Shown: positions 52,165 through 61,735, numbered from the stretch's first letter. The stretch: 64,000 bases of DNA from Candidatus Scalindua sp. (GCA_021776915.1 JAIQZU010000069.1:1-64000); one strand, 5' to 3'. The notes: generated by a model from the sequence alone, not told the origin. Translations and numbers: made by a program.

Positions 52165-54850
52165 GATACCAACAAAATATAATCCCGGTGAAGTCGAAGA
52201 CAAATGGTATAGCTTCTGGGAAGAAGGCAGCTTCTTCCATTGTGAACCGGATCCAGACAAGAAACCGTTTACTATAGTAATTCCTCCGCCAAATGTTACA
52301 GGCGTTTTACACATGGGACATGCGCTCAATAATATATTGCAGGATATAATCATAAGGTGGAGAAGGATGCAGGGCTTTAATACACTGTGGATGCCGGGTA
52401 CTGACCATGCAGGCATAGCAACACAAAATGTCGTTGAGAGAGAATTGGCTAAAAAGGGATCAAACCGTCACAAGCTTGGACGTGAAAAGTTTATTGAAGA
52501 AGTGTGGAAATGGAAAAAAGAATACGGCTCAGAAATCCTGAGACAATTAAGAAAACTGGGCTGTTCGTGTGATTGGGAAAGGGAAAGATTTACGATGGAC
52601 GACTGTTTATCAAAAGCCGTAAAAGAGGCATTTGTTAAACTATATGAAAAAGGACTTATATATAAAGGGAAATATATCATTAACTGGTGCCCGAGATGCC
52701 TTACCGCCATTTCAGATGATGAGGTAGAGCATGAAGACCACGAAGGACATCTATGGTATATCAGATATCCTTTCCGGGATGAACCGCACCTCTTCATCAA
52801 TATTGCAACAACACGCCCCGAAACGATGCTGGGTGATGTTGCCGTTGCGGTAAACCCGGATGACGAAAGATACAGGGAAATGATTGGCGAAATGCTCATA
52901 CTCCCGGTGGTAGGACGTGAAATACCCATTATTGCAGATGAAGCTGTAGATCCCAAATTTGGCACAGGGGCAGTAAAGGTAACTCCCGCACACGACCCAA
53001 ACGACTTCGAAATCGGCAAGAGACATAATCTAGAATCCGTTACAATTATGAACGAAGACGGCACTATAACAGGCGATGCAGGCAATTACATTGGTATGGA
53101 CAGATATGAGTGCCGGGAGGCATTAATAGAGGAACTTAAGGAAGAAAAACATATTGTGAAGGTTCAACCTCACTCCCACTCAGTAGGACATTGCTATCGC
53201 TGCAGAACCGTTATCGAACCATATCTCTCTGACCAGTGGTTCGTCAAAATGAAACCTCTGGCAGATGCGGCGATTGAAGCACAAAATAATGGAAACGTCA
53301 GTTTCTATCCCGAAAGATGGACAAAGGTCTATATGAGCTGGCTGGAAAACGTAAGAGACTGGTGTATCTCAAGACAGATATGGTGGGGGCACAGGATTCC
53401 TGCATGGCAATGTGAAAGTTGTAATGAAATAATCATTACTCGTGAGACTCCTGAGAAATGCACAAAATGCGGTAATGACAAGTTGGCCGAAGAAACAGAT
53501 GTCCTGGACACATGGTTCAGCTCAGCACTCTGGCCTTTTTCAACAATGGGATGGCCTGAAGAGACGAAGGAACTGGAATATTACTATCCGACATCTACAC
53601 TCGTAACCGACAGGGGCATCATATATTTCTGGGTGGCAAGGATGGTAATGATGGGACTGGAGATCAGGAACAAAGTTCCCTTTCAGGATGTTTACGTACA
53701 TGGCACCATACTTGATGAACTTGGAAGGAAAATGAGTAAGTCTCTGGGCAACGGTATTGACCCTTTGCTGATGATTGACCAATATGGTGCAGATGCCGTC
53801 AGGACATCCATAATAATGCTGACTGTCGAGGGGCAGGACGTAAAGCTCAATGAAAACAAGTTTGAGATGGGAAGGAATTTTATTAACAAAGTATGGAATG
53901 CCGCCAGATTTGCGATGATGAATTTACAATCTGATGAATTGCCTGACATACAAATCACAGAGGATGACTACCTCTTTGAAGATACCTGGATAATAAGCCG
54001 TCTGAATTCAGTTACAGAAACATGCACAAACTCCCTGGAGAAATACAGATTCAATGAGGCCATTAGGACACTTTACGAGTTTATCTGGAATGATTTCTGT
54101 GATTGGTACCTGGAGATAATCAAACCCAGGCTTTACAATACTGATAATAAGAAAGGCAGGATGGCGGCACAGAAAGTATTGGTGTATGTGCTTAATAACA
54201 TGCTTCATCTGCTGCACCCATTTGCTCCTTTTATGACTGAAGAGATATGGCAGCACTTAAAAAGTATGACTTCCAGAAATAAAGAGATCTTTGTTGATTC
54301 GATGAAAAATGAAAGCTTGATGATAAGCCAGTGGCCGGTCCGGGATGAAGCAAAAACAGAAAAGAAAGTAATCGAAACAATGACATTACTTCAAGACATG
54401 ATCAGGGCGATAAGAAATATCAGAAGCAACATGAATATACCGAACAAACAAAAACTGGAAGCTCTGGTTTCGGTCAATGACAAGAGACTTAAGGAAGCAC
54501 TTGATAGCCATCAGAGCTTCCTTGTCCAAATGGCAAATCTTGATAATATAGAAATAGGTATCGACCTGGAAAAACCTGAATCAGCTGCAAGTGAGGTGGT
54601 AAACGACATACAGATTTTTGTCATATTAGAGGGGCTTATCGACAAAAATATAGAAAAAGAAAAACAACAGGAACGTTTGAATAAAACTGAATCACACCTG
54701 AACATTGTACGGAAGAAACTCTTTAATGAGAGCTTCGTAAAGAACGCCCCTGCACATATTGTTAACGCAGAAAGGGATAAAGAAGCAGAACTTTTGGGAC
54801 AAATTATTAAGATAAAGAATATTTTGCAAGATCTAGACAAAGATAATTAA
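52154..54850 (+). CDS. valS: Valine-tRNA ligase
   Basis: An 898-residue class I synthetase that charges tRNA-Val. P-P-P-N-V-T-G-V-L-H-M-G-H-A near residue 43 is the HIGH box, and G-R-K-M-S-K-S-L-G-N near 520 the KMSKS box. W-C-P-R-C near 177 and C-E-S-C/C-T-K-C near 420 are zinc knuckles. The editing domain has T-T-R-P-E-T-M-L-G-D near 218, and a coiled-coil C-terminus (about residues 830-898) is typical of ValS rather than IleS. ATG at 52154 follows AAAGG at six bases; an ATG two codons upstream is too close to that site. It overlaps cimA, linking valine and isoleucine metabolism. Confidence 0.96.
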   Translation: METEIPTKYNPGEVEDKWYSFWEEGSFFHCEPDPDKKPFTIVIPPPNVTGVLHMGHALNNILQDIIIRWRRMQGFNTLWMPGTDHAGIATQNVVERELAKKGSNRHKLGREKFIEEVWKWKKEYGSEILRQLRKLGCSCDWERERFTMDDCLSKAVKEAFVKLYEKGLIYKGKYIINWCPRCLTAISDDEVEHEDHEGHLWYIRYPFRDEPHLFINIATTRPETMLGDVAVAVNPDDERYREMIGEMLILPVVGREIPIIADEAVDPKFGTGAVKVTPAHDPNDFEIGKRHNLESVTIMNEDGTITGDAGNYIGMDRYECREALIEELKEEKHIVKVQPHSHSVGHCYRCRTVIEPYLSDQWFVKMKPLADAAIEAQNNGNVSFYPERWTKVYMSWLENVRDWCISRQIWWGHRIPAWQCESCNEIIITRETPEKCTKCGNDKLAEETDVLDTWFSSALWPFSTMGWPEETKELEYYYPTSTLVTDRGIIYFWVARMVMMGLEIRNKVPFQDVYVHGTILDELGRKMSKSLGNGIDPLLMIDQYGADAVRTSIIMLTVEGQDVKLNENKFEMGRNFINKVWNAARFAMMNLQSDELPDIQITEDDYLFEDTWIISRLNSVTETCTNSLEKYRFNEAIRTLYEFIWNDFCDWYLEIIKPRLYNTDNKKGRMAAQKVLVYVLNNMLHLLHPFAPFMTEEIWQHLKSMTSRNKEIFVDSMKNESLMISQWPVRDEAKTEKKVIETMTLLQDMIRAIRNIRSNMNIPNKQKLEALVSVNDKRLKEALDSHQSFLVQMANLDNIEIGIDLEKPESAASEVVNDIQIFVILEGLIDKNIEKEKQQERLNKTESHLNIVRKKLFNESFVKNAPAHIVNAERDKEAELLGQIIKIKNILQDLDKDN

Positions 54851-54939
54851 ATTCAGTAAATCCGTAGTGGAAACCTTCTGCTACGGCACTTATCCATTAA
54901 AATTCACCCCATGGTGATTCACATTTGGAGAAAACCTTA

Positions 54940-56286
54940 ATGTTAAAATTCCTGAATAAATACTTAATATTCTGCTGGTTGTTTATGGCAGCCACATCAT
55001 TTGCCGAAGCAGAACAGCCTCAAGCAGAGTTATATAATGAATGTCCGGAATGCGGAACTAAATACTCATATGATATTAATTTTTGCGGAAAGGACGGAAG
55101 TAAGTTAGTAGAAACGCAGAAAAGCTCTGTATGCCCGAAATGCAAAAAGGCAGGTATCCCCGGAGAAGAATTTTGCAGGGAAGATGGAGAAAGGCTCATA
55201 ACTATTGAAGAGAGAATAGTAAAACAACAAACGCTTCATGAAAACAGGATAAAGGCATCAAAACATTTTGAAGATGGTAATAAATTCTCCGACAGTGAGG
55301 AATATGATAAAGCATTAAAGGAATACAAAAAAGCCGTAGACTTATACCCGGAATCACCAAAGCTTCAATACAATATAGGTTGGCTTTACGGAAAGATTGG
55401 AATGCACAAGGAGGCAATTGAGCATCTAAGAATTTATTGTAATCTGGCGCCGGAAGCAGAGGATGTTGACAAGACAATCACCATGATAACCGTATTACAG
55501 AGAAATTTAGACAAAAAAAATAAGTTAATAGATAAATACAATAAAAGAGATGATATTATGGCTACTGCGCTGCCAGGTATAAAGGAAAAATGTGATATGA
55601 TATTAATACCTGCAGGGCCATTCATTATGGGAATTGATGGTATAAAAGAGGAGCAGAGCCCTAGTCACAAGGTCTATATTGATACCTTCTACATTGATAG
55701 ATATGAAGTAACAAATGCCCAATATTATGAGTTTCTGAATTACATCAAAGAAACAAATGACCATAGTAAATGCCGCAATGATGAGCCGGTCAATAAAGAT
55801 CATACCCCATCTAACTGGGAAGAAGATTATTATAATCACCCGGAATATCCTGTTGTCAGGGTAGACTGGTTTGACGCTTGTGCTTATGCGGCCTGGGCTG
55901 GTAAGAGGCTGCCAACAGAGGCTGAGTGGGAAAAGGCTGCAAGAGGAACAGATGAAAGAAAATGGCCCTGGGGCATTGAGTGGGATCCTGAAAAATGTAA
56001 TACGGGAGACCCCGAACCAATTGGAAGTTATGAGGAAGGCAAAAGTCCATATGGATGCTACGACATGGCAGGAAGCGCTGCAGAATGGTGTTCTGACTGG
56101 GGAGATATGAGTTATTACAGCAGAAGTCCCAAGAGAAATCCAAAAGGACCGGAAAAAGGTAATAAGAAAGTCATTAGAGGTGGTTCCAGGTTTGCTAATA
56201 TCGGCGTTCTACTGCGATGTACCGGGCGAAAGACAATGGAGCCAATTCTTGGAAATATGGGTGTGGGTTTTCGTTGCGCTAAATAG
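54940..56286 (+). CDS. Exported zinc-ribbon/TPR/SUMF1 (formylglycine-generating-like) protein
   Basis: A 448-residue protein. A signal peptide (residues 1-23, ending A-E-A) is followed by two zinc ribbons (C-P-E-C-G and later C-P-K-C), then TPR-like repeats near residues 110-180 (A-L-K-E-Y-K-K-A-V-D-L-Y-P). The C-terminal SUMF1/FGE-sulfatase domain (about residues 215-448) has F-I-M-G, Y-E-V-T-N-A-Q-Y, G-K-R-L-P-T-E-A-E-W-E-K-A and W-C-S-D-W and ends R-G-G-S-R...G-V-G-F-R-C-A. The active cysteine pair of true formylglycine enzymes is not evident. ATG at 54940 has GGAG nine bases upstream; TTG at 54925 is the longer alternative. Confidence 0.85.
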   Translation: MLKFLNKYLIFCWLFMAATSFAEAEQPQAELYNECPECGTKYSYDINFCGKDGSKLVETQKSSVCPKCKKAGIPGEEFCREDGERLITIEERIVKQQTLHENRIKASKHFEDGNKFSDSEEYDKALKEYKKAVDLYPESPKLQYNIGWLYGKIGMHKEAIEHLRIYCNLAPEAEDVDKTITMITVLQRNLDKKNKLIDKYNKRDDIMATALPGIKEKCDMILIPAGPFIMGIDGIKEEQSPSHKVYIDTFYIDRYEVTNAQYYEFLNYIKETNDHSKCRNDEPVNKDHTPSNWEEDYYNHPEYPVVRVDWFDACAYAAWAGKRLPTEAEWEKAARGTDERKWPWGIEWDPEKCNTGDPEPIGSYEEGKSPYGCYDMAGSAAEWCSDWGDMSYYSRSPKRNPKGPEKGNKKVIRGGSRFANIGVLLRCTGRKTMEPILGNMGVGFRCAK

Positions 56287-56362
56287 ACTTGAGAGTCAGT
56301 TTCAAGATAACAAAATAAAGACCGGCTAAACAGATGCTGCTTAAGCAATGTTATCTTTTATC

Positions 56363-56538
56363 TAAATTGAGCGATTTCGTAGCCGCAACCTTGAGGTTGC
56401 GTAACTTACGCAAATCCATCAGGTGATGCAAAACGCAGGCTACCCGCCTGCCCGCCCGGCAATGCCGTTCGGACGGGTACCTATTCGGGCAGGAAGCCGT
56501 CGGCTACAATGGCATGTAAAATAAAATCTCTCAATTTA
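56363..56538. repeat. MITE-like palindromic element
   Basis: Ends TAAATTGAGCGATTT (56363-56377) and AAATCTCTCAATTTA (56524-56538) are inverted repeats, 14 of 15 bases paired. A second inverted pair GTAGCCG/CGGCTAC lies inside (56379-56385, 56501-56507). The core (56441-56493) contains modules shared with the end of larC and with 40726-40742. It has no coding capacity. It fills most of the gap between the SUMF1 gene and the PilZ gene; no promoter is obvious in the rest. Confidence 0.6.
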
Positions 56539-56722
56539 TCTTTTAGAAACAAAAGCAGCAATATTAAAAAAACCCTTCAAACTACACTAAAAAAACTACC
56601 TGCCTAACCACCATAATATCAACAAGATATAGCCTTTAGTGATATTTCCCTGGAATTTATATAAACTATTTTATAGATTTGATAATAACATATTGATAAT
56701 ATCAGACTTCGAGGGAAATGAT

Positions 56723-57070
56723 ATGCAGGTCAAAGAAAAAGATTCTGACAAAAGGGATAATGAAAGAATAGATCTTTCATTTCTAATATCACTACCAGGC
56801 CAAAATGGTAAGACGAAGAATATCAGTGCGAGCGGTGTATATTTCGAAGTAATAACAAATGACATAGAAGCATTTGCCCCCGGCACAACAATACCAATTC
56901 AAATAACAGCAATCACTGCCACTCCTGGCTTTGAAGAGAGAAAGATAAAACTTAAGGGAGAGGGGTGCGTTATCAGAAATAGTATAGAAGATGTTACCAG
57001 TCATGGTAACAGAGTGGGCGTAGCATTGGAATTCAAGGACAAACTTAATATTCTACCTGATCTAATTTAA
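56723..57070 (+). CDS. PilZ domain protein
   Basis: A 115-residue protein consisting of one PilZ domain, which binds cyclic di-GMP. The R-x-x-x-R motif (R-D-N-E-R near residue 9) and the N-I-S-A-S-G motif near residue 32 are both present, so binding is plausible. The frame is open 28 codons above, but those residues are not PilZ-like, and the ATG at 56723 has GAGGGA just upstream. No diguanylate cyclase is in the window, so the response it controls is unknown. Confidence 0.8.
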   Translation: MQVKEKDSDKRDNERIDLSFLISLPGQNGKTKNISASGVYFEVITNDIEAFAPGTTIPIQITAITATPGFEERKIKLKGEGCVIRNSIEDVTSHGNRVGVALEFKDKLNILPDLI

Positions 57071-57163
57071 TGAATTATCTCTTGAATTCTGCTATTTAAT
57101 ATGTATAATCACAATCCACATTCATTCTTTAAAAATCTGAAAATTTAAGCAGGAGAAATTCTA

Positions 57164-57394
57164 ATGGGAGACCTTTTAAAAAAACTAGACGAAATAATGA
57201 CGAGTGATCTTGTGCGTAAGATTGGTGGGTTATTCTGCCTGGTTGCGGTCATCATAACAGCAGTAGCATTCTTTATTGGCGCAGGCAGTGTTTTAAAGAC
57301 AATGAAAGGCCCAAGCGTTGCTGTAGAAGTCACTGACGAAGAAGCAGCAGAAGAGGCAACTGATGAAGACCATGAAGAAGAAGCCGAGGAATAA
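57164..57394 (+). CDS. Small membrane protein with acidic tail
   Basis: A 76-residue protein with one transmembrane segment (about residues 21-43) and a strongly acidic C-terminus rich in Glu, Asp and Ala. AGGAGAAATTCT precedes the ATG. A hairpin terminator follows. I do not recognise a family. The acidic tail would lie on one side of the membrane and could bind metal or a partner. Confidence 0.55.
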   Translation: MGDLLKKLDEIMTSDLVRKIGGLFCLVAVIITAVAFFIGAGSVLKTMKGPSVAVEVTDEEAAEEATDEDHEEEAEE

Positions 57395-57422
57395 ATCCTG
57401 CTTACAAAGTTTTATTTAGTTT

Positions 57423-57468
57423 AGAAAGATAAAGATAATGCCTCACACTCCATTATCTTTATCTTTCT
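57423..57468 (+). terminator. Bidirectional-looking terminator hairpin
   Basis: A perfect 18-bp stem (57423-57440 with 57451-57468) with a 10-base loop, followed by a T-rich run, 29 bp after the small membrane protein gene. The stem is A/T-rich. Part of the decayed cytochrome gene's end lies within it. Confidence 0.65.
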
Positions 57469-57679
57469 TTTTATATCCCTCGTGACAGATATCACAGGAT
57501 TTTAACAGTTTGCCAAACTGTGCCTCGGCAATCTCAGTATCACGTTCTTTACAATACAAAATTTACCTATTGGTTGCATTGTAAAATATGTCACCCAATA
57601 TAACAAACTCATCTGACACTCCTGGGTGTCTCTTTATATATAAATTCACGCAACTGACTCCGATACCCTGCTTCAGCTC
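57443..57679 (-). pseudogene. Decayed tandem copy of the cytochrome lipoprotein
   Basis: On the minus strand the frame from 57679 reads E-L-K-Q-G-I-G-V-S-C-V-N-L-Y, then stops at TAA after N-A-T-N-R, and continues to C-D-I-C-H-E-G-Y-K-K-K before the end. It aligns without gaps to residues about 72-150 of the intact cytochrome gene at 57710-58180. Only the C-terminal part remains. The haem-binding C-x-x-C-H is kept, but there is no start or signal. Confidence 0.8.
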
Positions 57680-57709
57680 ACAAGCCTACACTCGATTTCT
57701 CTCCTGCAA

Positions 57710-58180
57710 CTATAAATCGTTTCGTAATGATAATGGCATCTCTTCCTTCTCTTTGTATATTTCATGACAATCATCACAAGTCGTCAACAGCCGGTTAAAT
57801 CCAACATCTATAGTCTCCGCATTATGTTCTTTACATAACATGATCAAATTCCTTACAGCATCAAAAAATCTGCTGCCCATTATAACAAATTCACTTGAAA
57901 CACCACGGTGTTCCTTCATATACAATTCCACACAACTATAACCAATACCTTCCTTCAGTTCCTTTGCCCACATCTCTGTTTCAACCCAGTCCCTGTTTTC
58001 TACTGACCTTGACAACCTCCTCAAATCCCTGGATGCATTTTTCATTGCCTGTCCTAAAGTTTCATCTTTCTTCTCGGACGTGTACGTTACTTCAACCGTT
58101 ACTTCCTCAGGCTTCTTGCAGGAAATAAGTCCGGTAACCATTACACACATGATTATTAATATTATCAATAATTTCTTCAT
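57710..58180 (-). CDS. Small c-type cytochrome lipoprotein
   Basis: A 156-residue protein. The signal peptide ends in L-I-S-C (lipobox-like, with the lipid-modified cysteine near residue 21). The mature part is helical, with a single haem-binding C-D-D-C-H near residue 138 close to the C-terminus. This layout recalls cytochrome c'-like four-helix proteins. It would be anchored at the outer face of a membrane and carry electrons or bind small gases. A decayed partial copy lies directly downstream, showing a past tandem duplication. Start ATG at 58180. Confidence 0.75.
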   Translation of the reverse strand: MKKLLIILIIMCVMVTGLISCKKPEEVTVEVTYTSEKKDETLGQAMKNASRDLRRLSRSVENRDWVETEMWAKELKEGIGYSCVELYMKEHRGVSSEFVIMGSRFFDAVRNLIMLCKEHNAETIDVGFNRLLTTCDDCHEIYKEKEEMPLSLRNDL

Positions 58181-58260
58181 ATCTTAACGCCTGAATCTTT
58201 AATTCCCTTAATTCTTTAATCCCACACCACCTACTTCTCTCGTACCTGAGGTATTTCATA

Positions 58261-59391
58261 CTACACCTCAAGCACCTTGGGAGATTTTGTCAGGTTTATA
58301 CAGCCGGTGTCAGTAATAAGTATCATATCTTCAAGCCTGACTCCACCCACACCCGGATAATAGAGTCCAGGTTCAACAGTAACTATGTTTCCGGTCTTCA
58401 ATGTACACTTTGCCTTTGATATTCGCGGAGGCTCGTGAACGTCCAGGCCGACACCATGACCTGTTCCATGAAAGAAGCCACTCATCTTGCCATTAGTCTT
58501 ACCTGTTTTGAATCCCAGAGACGTCAGGTGCTTCATTACATTCTTGTGTATCACGTCTCCCCTGGCGCCATTCATGGCAGATTTAAAAACCAGCTTTTGT
58601 GCAGACGCTACCGCCCTGTACATTTTTCTTAATGACCTTCCAGCCTTACCTTTAACAACAGTTCTGCTTATATCCGCATAATAGCCTGTCTGTTCATCCC
58701 TTGGGAAAACATCAAAAATGATCGGCTCATTTGCTCTTAACGGACCGCTTCCCACATTGTGAGGTTCACAGGATTGTTCGCCACATGATACTATGGTGTG
58801 TTTAGCCGTACATCCAACCTTCATCAACTCCACATTAATTATCTGCCTTATCGATTCAGACGTGATCTGACTATTACGCTTTGAAACTAAAAACCCATTT
58901 TTTACATTCGACTTCTTTATGTAGTCAATGGCCTTTTGAATAGCCCTTTCAGTTTCACGCAAGGTTCTTACGATGTGTCCGGTCTCCTCTTCATCCTTTA
59001 TCTCTCTGGAAGTAAAGAACTGCCCCTTCTTAACTTCAAGCTTAAAGCCTTTTTTTCTCAGAAAATCAGCATATTCCACATTGAAATCGGCAGGAACCAG
59101 AAGTTCCTTGATTTTCATTTCTCTAAGGGCTGCAGCAACTACACCGATAAGGCCTGAGGGTGTTTCTCCTCTCTTTTTGACAATCTTCTCGTACTTAGAA
59201 AGAGAGAGGACTTTATCTGTTTTGGATTGAGTCCTTGCCCGATCCAGCTCCAGGTCACTTGTAATCATAATATTCCCGTTACCCTGCTGGATATAGACAA
59301 AAGGATCAGGCGCCATGAAACCGGTGGCATAATACATATTGGAATCTCTCTCGCTGTCTGCAATAATCAGTATTGCTTTGTTATCACTCAT
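58261..59391 (-). CDS. M24-family aminopeptidase P-type metallopeptidase
   Basis: A 376-residue protein with an N-terminal creatinase-like domain (about residues 1-135) and a C-terminal pita-bread metallopeptidase domain. The metal ligands are visible as D-V-F-P-R-D and Y-A-D-I-S-R-T near residues 228-244, G-H-G-V-G-L-D-V-H-E near 312, V-E-P-G-L-Y near 345 and R-L-E-D-M near 358. Such enzymes remove an N-terminal residue before proline or act on dipeptides. Neighbours suggest no specific substrate. Confidence 0.88.
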   Translation of the reverse strand: MSDNKAILIIADSERDSNMYYATGFMAPDPFVYIQQGNGNIMITSDLELDRARTQSKTDKVLSLSKYEKIVKKRGETPSGLIGVVAAALREMKIKELLVPADFNVEYADFLRKKGFKLEVKKGQFFTSREIKDEEETGHIVRTLRETERAIQKAIDYIKKSNVKNGFLVSKRNSQITSESIRQIINVELMKVGCTAKHTIVSCGEQSCEPHNVGSGPLRANEPIIFDVFPRDEQTGYYADISRTVVKGKAGRSLRKMYRAVASAQKLVFKSAMNGARGDVIHKNVMKHLTSLGFKTGKTNGKMSGFFHGTGHGVGLDVHEPPRISKAKCTLKTGNIVTVEPGLYYPGVGGVRLEDMILITDTGCINLTKSPKVLEV

Positions 59392-59544
59392 GATGCCGAT
59401 TCTATTAAAATAGTTTTAAATGTCAATGAGCTTCCATGATTTTATGTAACAGTATGGGAATTATTGTTTTGAATGGTTAGGGGTGAAGGAAATATAAGTT
59501 AGATTGATCCGGTTGACAAATTATTTGATCTGGCTGGAGATAGA

Positions 59545-59731
59545 TTATGGCGAGCTTGTATATTGCTTTCCGTATTGATTAAGAAACATCTTTTCATACT
59601 GTAGTTCTTCTTTCTTGTGGGGAGGTTTTGTTTCGGCAGGATATCCTACGGCAATCATTAATGCTACCTTCAACCGGTTTTTCCTGGAATCTTCTTATAC
59701 TTCGTCTTTTCTGAATAAGAGAACTGAACAT
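59545..59731 (-). pseudogene. Nitroreductase gene collapsed by internal deletion
   Basis: From ATG at 59731 (GGGAG site upstream) the frame reads MFSSLIQKRRSIRRFQEKPV, the N-terminus of a nitroreductase. After about 21 codons the sequence switches, one base out of frame, to K-V-A-L-M-I-A-V-G-Y-P-A-E-T-K-P-P and ends in a Y-G-K-Q tail, the C-terminus of the same family. The central part, roughly 120 codons in intact enzymes, is missing. The original frame ends at TGA 59594 and the shifted C-terminus at TAA 59545. Confidence 0.75.
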
Positions 59732-59767
59732 ATAAAATACTCCCTGTCTAAAAGAAATGAAACCGGA

Positions 59768-61735
59768 TTACTTCCTTATTATCCCTCTGCTTTTCAACAA
59801 ACTCAGCATAGCCTTAAGATTATCCTCAATAGATATATGTTCCGTATCGAGGATAATATCGGGGTTAAGAGGTTCTTCGTAAGGTGCGTTTATTCCGGTA
59901 AATTGAGGTATTTCTCCGTCGATTGCTTTTTTATAAAGCCCTCTGGGATCCCTTTGTATACAGGTTTGAAGACTGCAACGTACAAAAACCTCAAAGAACC
60001 TTCCTTCCGGTATTAAGGCTTTTACCTGGTCTCTCTGACATCTCAGAGGAGAAATAAAGGTACATAACACGACAGAACCATGCTCATAAAAGACACTGGC
60101 AACTTCTCCGACCCTTCGAATATTCTCTATCCTGTCTTCATCTGTAAAGCTGAGGTCTTTACACAGGCCATGACGGAGTTTATCCCAGTCCAATAACGCT
60201 GTATGAATTCCCGTGGCGAAGAGAAGACGTTCAAGGCTTCTGGCAATAGTTGACTTGCCAGACCCGGATAAGCCCGTAAACCAGATAACTGCAGTTTTAT
60301 GTTTGTACCTTTCTTCTCTCTCAGGACGAGATATCGCGGCTCTTTCCATCTCGACTTTGACTGGCAGTTCTTCTTCTACATTCACCTTTTCTTCGGCATG
60401 AATAGTCTCTTCTATGCTTTTCACAGCGCCACGAATCATTCCCGCTCCGACAGTAAAATTAGTATCAGGGTCTATGATTATGAAACTGCCTGTCTCGCGG
60501 TTCTTATTATACTGATCAAACATTATCGGTTGAGTAAGTTTAAACTCAGCGCGTCCAATCTCATTCAGCATCAAAGTGCTGACATCAGTGCGATGCGGCG
60601 TTGTCAATAGCTCACAGAACAGATTATGCTCTGTCGCATCGGTGCGGTGCAGGGTGTTTACGTCAAACATGTAAACCAACTCACTGATATAGGCATTAAC
60701 CGTTCTTGTGGTATGCTTTATGAAATAATTTTTGCCGACTTTAAGTGGGTCATTCCCCATCCAGCATACAATGGCATCGATATTACTTTCGACCAGAGGA
60801 AGGTTCTGCCGCCGAACAATCATATCACCACGGCTGATATCTATTTCATCTTCCAGCGTTAAAACAACAGATTGCGGAGCGCGTCCTTCCTTAAGCTCAC
60901 CATCCATTGTTGTAATAGTTTTAATCTTAGAAGTTATACCCGATGGCAAAACCACGATTTCTTCTCCGGGACTGATTGTACCAGCAACAATCTTTCCGGC
61001 GTAGCCCCGAAAATTGAGATCAGGCCTTATTACATATTGCACCGGAAATCTAAAGTCGCGGACATTAAGATCAGAACCTATGTGAACATTTTCAAGAACA
61101 TGCAATACCGTGGGACCGTCATACCAGGGAGTGTTTGAACTTTTGGTAACTACATTGTCTCCTTTAAGGGCCGAAACCGGAATGTAAGTAATATCTTTAA
61201 TATCAAGCTTCCGGGAATATTCATCATACTCATCAACTATTGATTCGAAGACTTCCTGAGAATAATCTACAAGATCAATCTTATTAACTGCAACTATCAT
61301 ATGAGAAACCTGCAAAAGGCTTGCTATGAAACCGTGCCTCCTGGACTGTTCGAGAATACCCTTACGCGCATCGATTAAAATAATGGCGAGGTTGGCAGTA
61401 GAAGCTCCTGTAACCATATTGCGTGTATACTGAACATGACCCGGTGTGTCGGCAATGATGAATTTCCGCCTGGGAGTCTGGAAATAACGATAAGCCACAT
61501 CAATAGTTATACCCTGTTCCCTTTCAGCAGCCAATCCATCTGTTAACAGGGATAGATCTATTTCCTCTTCACCTCTGCGTGCCGCAACCTTTCTGACAGC
61601 TTCAATCTGGTCATCGTATATATTTTTGGTATCCATAAGGAGCCTGCCAATAAGGGTGGACTTTCCGTCATCTACACTACCAACGGTAGTGAACCTGAGT
61701 AAATTAGCATGATTTATGGGTGAGTGTGGATTCAT
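59768..61735 (-). CDS. cysNC: Bifunctional sulfate adenylyltransferase subunit 1 / adenylylsulfate kinase
   Basis: A 655-residue fusion. The N-terminal GTPase (CysN, about residues 1-430) has G-S-V-D-D-G-K-S-T near 18, D-T-P-G-H-V-Q-Y near 95 and N-K-I-D near 150, regulating ATP sulfurylase. The APS kinase (CysC, about residues 465-655) has G-L-S-G-S-G-K-S-T near 484 and P-Y-E-E-P near 630. It starts three bases after the cysD stop. Such fusions make PAPS from sulfate. The CysH at the other end of the window looks APS-specific, so the kinase domain may serve other sulfation or a bypass. Confidence 0.93.
   Translation of the reverse strand: MNPHSPINHANLLRFTTVGSVDDGKSTLIGRLLMDTKNIYDDQIEAVRKVAARRGEEEIDLSLLTDGLAAEREQGITIDVAYRYFQTPRRKFIIADTPGHVQYTRNMVTGASTANLAIILIDARKGILEQSRRHGFIASLLQVSHMIVAVNKIDLVDYSQEVFESIVDEYDEYSRKLDIKDITYIPVSALKGDNVVTKSSNTPWYDGPTVLHVLENVHIGSDLNVRDFRFPVQYVIRPDLNFRGYAGKIVAGTISPGEEIVVLPSGITSKIKTITTMDGELKEGRAPQSVVLTLEDEIDISRGDMIVRRQNLPLVESNIDAIVCWMGNDPLKVGKNYFIKHTTRTVNAYISELVYMFDVNTLHRTDATEHNLFCELLTTPHRTDVSTLMLNEIGRAEFKLTQPIMFDQYNKNRETGSFIIIDPDTNFTVGAGMIRGAVKSIEETIHAEEKVNVEEELPVKVEMERAAISRPEREERYKHKTAVIWFTGLSGSGKSTIARSLERLLFATGIHTALLDWDKLRHGLCKDLSFTDEDRIENIRRVGEVASVFYEHGSVVLCTFISPLRCQRDQVKALIPEGRFFEVFVRCSLQTCIQRDPRGLYKKAIDGEIPQFTGINAPYEEPLNPDIILDTEHISIEDNLKAMLSLLKSRGIIRK

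Noticed and set aside
59615-60016. Plus-strand 133-codon frame
   Set aside because: It overlaps the collapsed nitroreductase and the end of cysNC on the other strand and shows no protein-like motif.
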